Below, one piece after another: positions 60,418-64,000 of a stretch of DNA of 64,000 bases. The first letter of the stretch is position 1. Each line of letters begins with the position of its first letter. The DNA is from Paenibacillus radicis (ex Gao et al. 2016) (GTDB lineage Bacteria; Bacillota; Bacilli; Paenibacillales; Paenibacillaceae): NCBI RefSeq assembly GCF_014641555.1, contig NZ_BMHY01000007.1:157782-221781 (forward strand), in the 5' to 3' direction. The position numbers and the translations under genes are program-made. The notes under the pieces were generated by a model that saw only the letters and a list, made by a program, of their open reading frames with translations, did not search any database and had not been told where the DNA came from.

Positions 60418-61263
60418 TCAGCTTCGTTCTTCCAGAAACTTTTGAATTTTATTTTTCGTGATTCCGTCATCCAGCGGAATATGAATTGAAATTTGCAGAT
60501 CGGACTTGTCGAGCGGTTGGAAGGAAATATAATCGAAGGCCAGCTCGCCGACAACCGGATGCTGCATAATCTTATGGGCGTGGGAATAGTCCAATACGTC
60601 ATGCTGTTCCCAGTAAGTCCGAAATTCCTCGCTAAGCTCAGACAAGGAGAGAACCTGTTCTCCCCACCAAGGATCGTCCCCGTAACGGGCATAATCCGCG
60701 CGGAATTGAGCGACGGTTCGACGTGCATGCTCCTCCCACTGCGAACCCTTCATTTTACGAAAGTCTGCTGATGTAAAAGTACCCCATAACAAATTCCGCT
60801 GTTTTTCAGATACCTTGCTCAAATCCCCATTCAATATGTACATGGCTTCATTCCACGCCACGATATTCATTCTAGCGTCCATGGCACATGCAGGATTAAG
60901 TCCCTGCGAGTCCAGAAAACGCTGCAGTACCGGACTGACTTCACTTTGTGCCCGCGATTGTTCCGGAGGAGGCTGCCGGTGTGCGAGCAGAAACATATGC
61001 TTGCGCTCTGCCGCGTCTAATTGAAGGGCAACCGCCAGTCCTTCAAGCACTTCCGCTGATACATGGATCGAACGTCCTTGCTCCAAATAGGTGTACCACT
61101 CCAAGCTCACGCCGGCGAGCATGGCAACTTCTCCGCGCCGCAGTCCGGGCGTTCGCCTGCGGCCCGCCTCTGGAAGCCCAGCCTGCTTGGGCGTTAGACG
61201 TTCTCTGCGATTGCGGAGAAAATGGGCTAATTCGCTGTAACGGTTTATTTCGTTTTTGGCCAA
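60418..61263 (-). CDS. HTH regulator with MmyB-like ligand domain
   Basis: A regulator of 281 aa. The N-terminal XRE-like helix-turn-helix has the MmyB-type sequence FLRNRRERLTPKQAG, RRTPGLRRGEVAMLAGVS and YLEQGRSIHVSAEVLEGLA. The C-terminal PAS-like MmyB domain (about 110-270) includes LNPACAMDARMNIVAWNEA and DYISFQPLDKSDLQISIH; in MmyB a fatty acid binds here. Start TTG 61263 with AGGAGGA upstream. It is divergent from an SDR gene, the typical target of such regulators. Confidence 0.9.
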   Translation of the reverse strand: MAKNEINRYSELAHFLRNRRERLTPKQAGLPEAGRRRTPGLRRGEVAMLAGVSLEWYTYLEQGRSIHVSAEVLEGLAVALQLDAAERKHMFLLAHRQPPPEQSRAQSEVSPVLQRFLDSQGLNPACAMDARMNIVAWNEAMYILNGDLSKVSEKQRNLLWGTFTSADFRKMKGSQWEEHARRTVAQFRADYARYGDDPWWGEQVLSLSELSEEFRTYWEQHDVLDYSHAHKIMQHPVVGELAFDYISFQPLDKSDLQISIHIPLDDGITKNKIQKFLEERS

Positions 61264-61409
61264 AACTCAGTCCTCCTGTTCATAAGCAGAAGAAGGGTGG
61301 GAGTCCCGATACCAGTATAACCAGACACCTTCTTGATGCGTTCTTTCAGCTATACAATAGCTTATGTGAAGACGCCGTATAAATCAATTACACGAGAAGG
61401 AGAATGGAT

Positions 61410-62153
61410 ATGAAACTGGATTCCAATACGATTCTCATTACCGGAGGCGCAAGCGGCATCGGCCTTGCACTTGCCGAAAGATGGATAAAGACTGGCAATA
61501 AAGTGATCATCGTTGGACGAAGAGAGGACAAGCTGGCGGAAGCCAAGGCGCTTTACCCCGAGCTGCATACGTACCGATTCGATGTTTCGAAGGAAGAAGA
61601 GCGCCTTGCACTGTTCAACCAGGTAGCGCAGGAGCATCCTGATGTCAATGTGCTGCTGAATAATGCCGGCGTTATGCGATTTATACGTTTGGATGGCGAA
61701 GAGCCTTGGAAGGATACGGAGGTTGAGCTTTCAACGAATTTGGCAGCGCCGATTCATCTGTCTATGTTGTTTACGCCACATTTGAAAAACAAGGAGCACT
61801 CAGCCATACTGAATGTCACATCCGGATTAGCTCACGTTCCGACTTCGTCTGCTCCTGTCTATAGTGCCACTAAAGCAGCGCTCCATTCGTTTACGCTGAC
61901 GCTCCGGCACCAATTAGCTCAGCATGGAGTACAAGTGATCGAGATTTGTCCTCCGCATACAAATACTGATTTGGGAGCGCCAGGAGCCAATACGGCTGGC
62001 GTACCGCTTGAGGAGTATGCAGATGCGGTCATGGAAAGCCTTGCGCAAGGTGAAAATGAGATTACGTATGGCTGGTCCAAGCTTACTTCCCAAGCTTCTC
62101 GGGCGGAACGTGATGAAATTTTCAAGCAGCTGAATGGTGTTCAGAATGTCTAA
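61410..62153 (+). CDS. Short-chain dehydrogenase (DltE-like)
   Basis: An NAD(P)-dependent SDR of 247 aa. Rossmann motif TGGASGIGLALAERWIKTGN, NNAG, catalytic Ser in LNVTSGLAHVPTSS and Tyr-x3-Lys in PVYSATKAALHSF. The sequence resembles DltE-type oxidoreductases; substrate unknown. ATG 61410 has AAGGAGA 7-8 bases upstream; ATG 61404 is too close. It is divergent from the MmyB-like regulator with a 140-base intergenic space. Confidence 0.9.
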   Translation: MKLDSNTILITGGASGIGLALAERWIKTGNKVIIVGRREDKLAEAKALYPELHTYRFDVSKEEERLALFNQVAQEHPDVNVLLNNAGVMRFIRLDGEEPWKDTEVELSTNLAAPIHLSMLFTPHLKNKEHSAILNVTSGLAHVPTSSAPVYSATKAALHSFTLTLRHQLAQHGVQVIEICPPHTNTDLGAPGANTAGVPLEEYADAVMESLAQGENEITYGWSKLTSQASRAERDEIFKQLNGVQNV

Positions 62154-62180
62154 AGCAGATCCTCCTGTTATGGAGTGATA

Positions 62181-62225
62181 AAAACCGAGCTTGTGTGCCC
62201 CAAGGCCGCAGCTCGGTTTTTTTAA
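62181..62225. terminator. Bidirectional terminator between convergent genes
   Basis: AAAAACCGAGCT and AGCTCGGTTTTTTT with a loop of about 18 bases. Confidence 0.88.
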
Positions 62226-62250
62226 TGGCTTATCGTCGCTTGGAGCCTTG

Positions 62251-63303
62251 TTAAATAAGGTCGGCGAAGATTTTTTTGAGCGCAGCCAGAGCTTCATTCT
62301 CAAGATTCATGAGTCCGTTAATAAGCTTGATGCATCGCTCTTTCTCCTTCAATTGGCGTACGGGAGGTTCTGTATACGGGTACATAGTTCCTAATATTGA
62401 ATAATCGGCAGCAATTTGATTGTAGATTTCAATGCAATCATCCAGCAACGACGGATTTAATGCCGGCAGCTTTTCTTTCGCTTCAGTGAGGTATAGGGCG
62501 GCATAGCGTCGTGCTTCCTTCAACACTTCTAGAAAAAGACTGAAGAAATACCCATCCACTTCGTCGGCATCTAATGCCGCCAACCATTTTTTGTGCGCCT
62601 TATTTCCAACCGTGTAGGTTTTTCCTGCCCATGTATATTGCTCTTCATCGTTTAAGCGGATGACAAACGCCAATGATTCCTTAAATGAAGTATACGAATC
62701 AGCAGCCGGAACAGTCGTCGCCCAATGCAATGAAATAAGTCCGGCTTTAGCTGGGAGGGAGGCTTCGGTTTTGTTCCGGGATTGGACACAATTTATACAG
62801 GTGCAGCGGCTAAGCCCTAGATGATTCCATGGGATCGCCTCTTCCGCGAGCTTTTCTCCCGTATGCCACGAATCGGTATAGTAGCCGTCCTCGTCATAAG
62901 CCGTAATAATAGAAGTCTGATTAGCGATATCCAGATTTTTGGCGAAAACAGGCTGCCCGGCATCGATGGCTAGCTTCGCCTTTTCCCACATTTCCTTCTG
63001 AAGCTGAGGAAAACGATCACCTTCGGCATATTGGTGAAGACCTTGAATATCGATTCCGATATGCCGTATCAGCCGAAAAACATCTGGTTCAACGGGGCCG
63101 CCGTTTGGTTCAACCAGATTTTCGTCCAAAATGTGCAGAAAAGCGATACCTGTAATGCCATATAGCCATGTGGTTGAAGCATCAATGCGGTAATAGTCTG
63201 CGACTGAGTTAATGGCGCCGACCAGAGAAGCATCCAATCCGCTAAATTTATAGCCATCCAGAGAATGGGCTGTGTTGACATTCAGTTTGAGGTCTTCTGA
63301 CAT
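62251..63303 (-). CDS. Uncharacterised protein, possible BtrH/C39-like fold (350 aa)
   Basis: A soluble protein without signal peptide. Residues about 1-170 loosely resemble the BtrH N-terminal/cysteine-peptidase-like architecture (DGYKFSGLDASLVGAINSVA at the start, later AYDEDGYYTDSWHTGEKLAE), but the nucleophile Cys is not obvious. A CTCINC cluster lies near the middle, and the second half is helical (VLKEARRYAALYLTEAKEKL). ATG 63303 follows GGAGG by 11 bases; a GTG at 63315 is less likely. Possible amide-bond or peptide-handling enzyme; confidence in any function is low. Confidence 0.65.
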   Translation of the reverse strand: MSEDLKLNVNTAHSLDGYKFSGLDASLVGAINSVADYYRIDASTTWLYGITGIAFLHILDENLVEPNGGPVEPDVFRLIRHIGIDIQGLHQYAEGDRFPQLQKEMWEKAKLAIDAGQPVFAKNLDIANQTSIITAYDEDGYYTDSWHTGEKLAEEAIPWNHLGLSRCTCINCVQSRNKTEASLPAKAGLISLHWATTVPAADSYTSFKESLAFVIRLNDEEQYTWAGKTYTVGNKAHKKWLAALDADEVDGYFFSLFLEVLKEARRYAALYLTEAKEKLPALNPSLLDDCIEIYNQIAADYSILGTMYPYTEPPVRQLKEKERCIKLINGLMNLENEALAALKKIFADLI

Positions 63304-63370
63304 ATAGAGGGACACCTCCAGTTTTTAGTAATGATTTCTACATTCTGAACGAAATCCCTCTAGTCTGTGT

Positions 63371-64000
63371 TTAAGGCTGTCTGTCATTCATATAGCGCAC
63401 GGTAACTGCCCAGAATAGAAGAGCAATGCCGCTAACAGCTGCACCCAGCCAACAGACGCCTTGCCATCCGAAGCTTCCGTACACGAGGGTTGAAGCGATG
63501 GAGCCCGTCGCACTGCCGATCGAGTAGAAAATCATATAGCCGGCTGTCAGTCTGCTGCGCGCCTCCGGCCGAGTGGACAGAATCATGCTTTGATTGGTAA
63601 CGTGAACGGCTTGAACGGCAAGATCAAGTAAAATAATGCCCGCAACAAGAGCGAATAGTGATTGAACCGCAAAGCTGATCGGCAGCCAGGAAACGAGCAG
63701 CAGACTTAGTGCAATTCCGGTTGTCCACTGACCATGCCCTCTGTCTGCAAGGCGTCCGGCCCGCGCGGCTGCAAGTGCGCCTGCCGCGCCGGCGAGGCCA
63801 AATGCGCCGATTGCTGTATGGGAGAGCGAGAGCGGCGGGCTGCTTAGCGGAAGCACAAGAGACGTCCACAAAATGCTGAACGCACTGAATATAAACAAAG
63901 CCAGCGCAGCGCGGATGCGCAGCACCTTTTCTTGAACGAAGAGCAGCAGCACCGAATGAATGAGTGACCAGTAAGGCAATGTTTCCTGTTGACGTACTTG
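63371..64000 (-). CDS. MFS transporter, C-terminal half (cut by window end)
   Basis: The frame runs off the right edge; 209 residues are visible, beginning in the central cytoplasmic loop. About six helices follow (ALALFIFSAFSILWTSLVLP first), with the MFS inter-helix motif GRLADRGHG and the Pro/Gly-rich IFYSIGSATGSIASTLVYGS. This is the C-terminal half of a 12-helix major facilitator, probably a drug or metabolite efflux pump. The start codon is outside the window. Confidence 0.88.
   Translation of the reverse strand, partial: QVRQQETLPYWSLIHSVLLLFVQEKVLRIRAALALFIFSAFSILWTSLVLPLSSPPLSLSHTAIGAFGLAGAAGALAAARAGRLADRGHGQWTTGIALSLLLVSWLPISFAVQSLFALVAGIILLDLAVQAVHVTNQSMILSTRPEARSRLTAGYMIFYSIGSATGSIASTLVYGSFGWQGVCWLGAAVSGIALLFWAVTVRYMNDRQP

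Noticed and set aside
1..64000. tRNA or rRNA genes
   Set aside because: No cloverleaf-like segment with the GTTCGA-type T loop and CCA-end context, and no rRNA sequence, was found by reading; a dedicated search could still find one.

Overview
The window looks like a chromosomal stretch of a Paenibacillus-type, endospore-forming Firmicute. Pointers are strong AGGAGG-type ribosome sites, frequent TTG starts, a sigI-rsgI pair, a bacillithiol deacetylase gene, a Spo0A-box sequence, an IDEAL-domain protein and several YesM/YesN-, LplB/LplC- and Tcy-type genes. Most of the DNA has balanced base composition. About 7.4-10.2 kb is clearly A+T-rich and reads as a decayed, horizontally acquired island. 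No rRNA, tRNA, intact transposase or CRISPR array was seen.

Layout. 0-7.3 kb: end of ahpC, a small zinc-ribbon protein, sigI-rsgI, a PAS histidine kinase behind a Spo0A-box-like site, leucyl aminopeptidase, and yojF-bshB2. 7.4-9.9 kb: relic of an Rhs/polymorphic-toxin locus (broken Rhs core, toxin-tip frame, translationally coupled putative immunity gene, two unknown genes, one frameshifted). 10.1-12.4 kb: IDEAL protein, AlkD-like protein, DJ-1/PfpI protein. 12.6-25.5 kb: a carbohydrate module: YesM/YesN-type two-component system, two sugar permeases and a lipoprotein binding protein, then a LacI regulator divergent from an L-fucose operon (isomerase, aldolase, rhamnulokinase-type kinase, mutarotase). 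25.6-36.7 kb: an organosulfur/cystine-type locus (LysR regulator, complete amino-acid ABC importer, two flavin monooxygenases, M20 deacylase, FAD amine oxidase, DinB and GNAT proteins, Rrf2 regulator) that resembles the Bacillus ytmI and yxe operons for S-succinocysteine salvage.

37-46 kb: acetyltransferases, a thioesterase, an argD-type aminotransferase behind tandem ARG boxes, a DUF6886 protein, a secreted copper-amine-oxidase-N protein, and a uronate operon kduI-deoR-kduD. 44.8-51.2 kb: nickel module (NikR, then a five-gene NikABCDE-type importer) with a signal-peptidase-like lipoprotein between. 52.6-64 kb: KtrB-type K+ transporter, DUF445 protein, cobalamin riboswitch-metE, FetAB-type exporter, MmyB-like regulator/SDR pair, an unknown protein and a partial MFS transporter.

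The most unusual signal is a family of short palindromes, AGCGAA-N5/6-TTCGCT, arranged in pairs and triplets spaced 21-22 bp apart. It fills three intergenic regions (19.36-19.67, 36.71-36.92 and 51.60-52.57 kb). At the last site it is built into three tandem copies of a roughly 315-bp super-repeat. A conserved triplet with identical 42-bp geometry is present at all three loci, and two of them lie between convergent genes. Other leads are promoter-operator architectures for the fuc, kdu, argD and sulfur loci, and a signal-peptidase-like lipoprotein that has lost the catalytic lysine.
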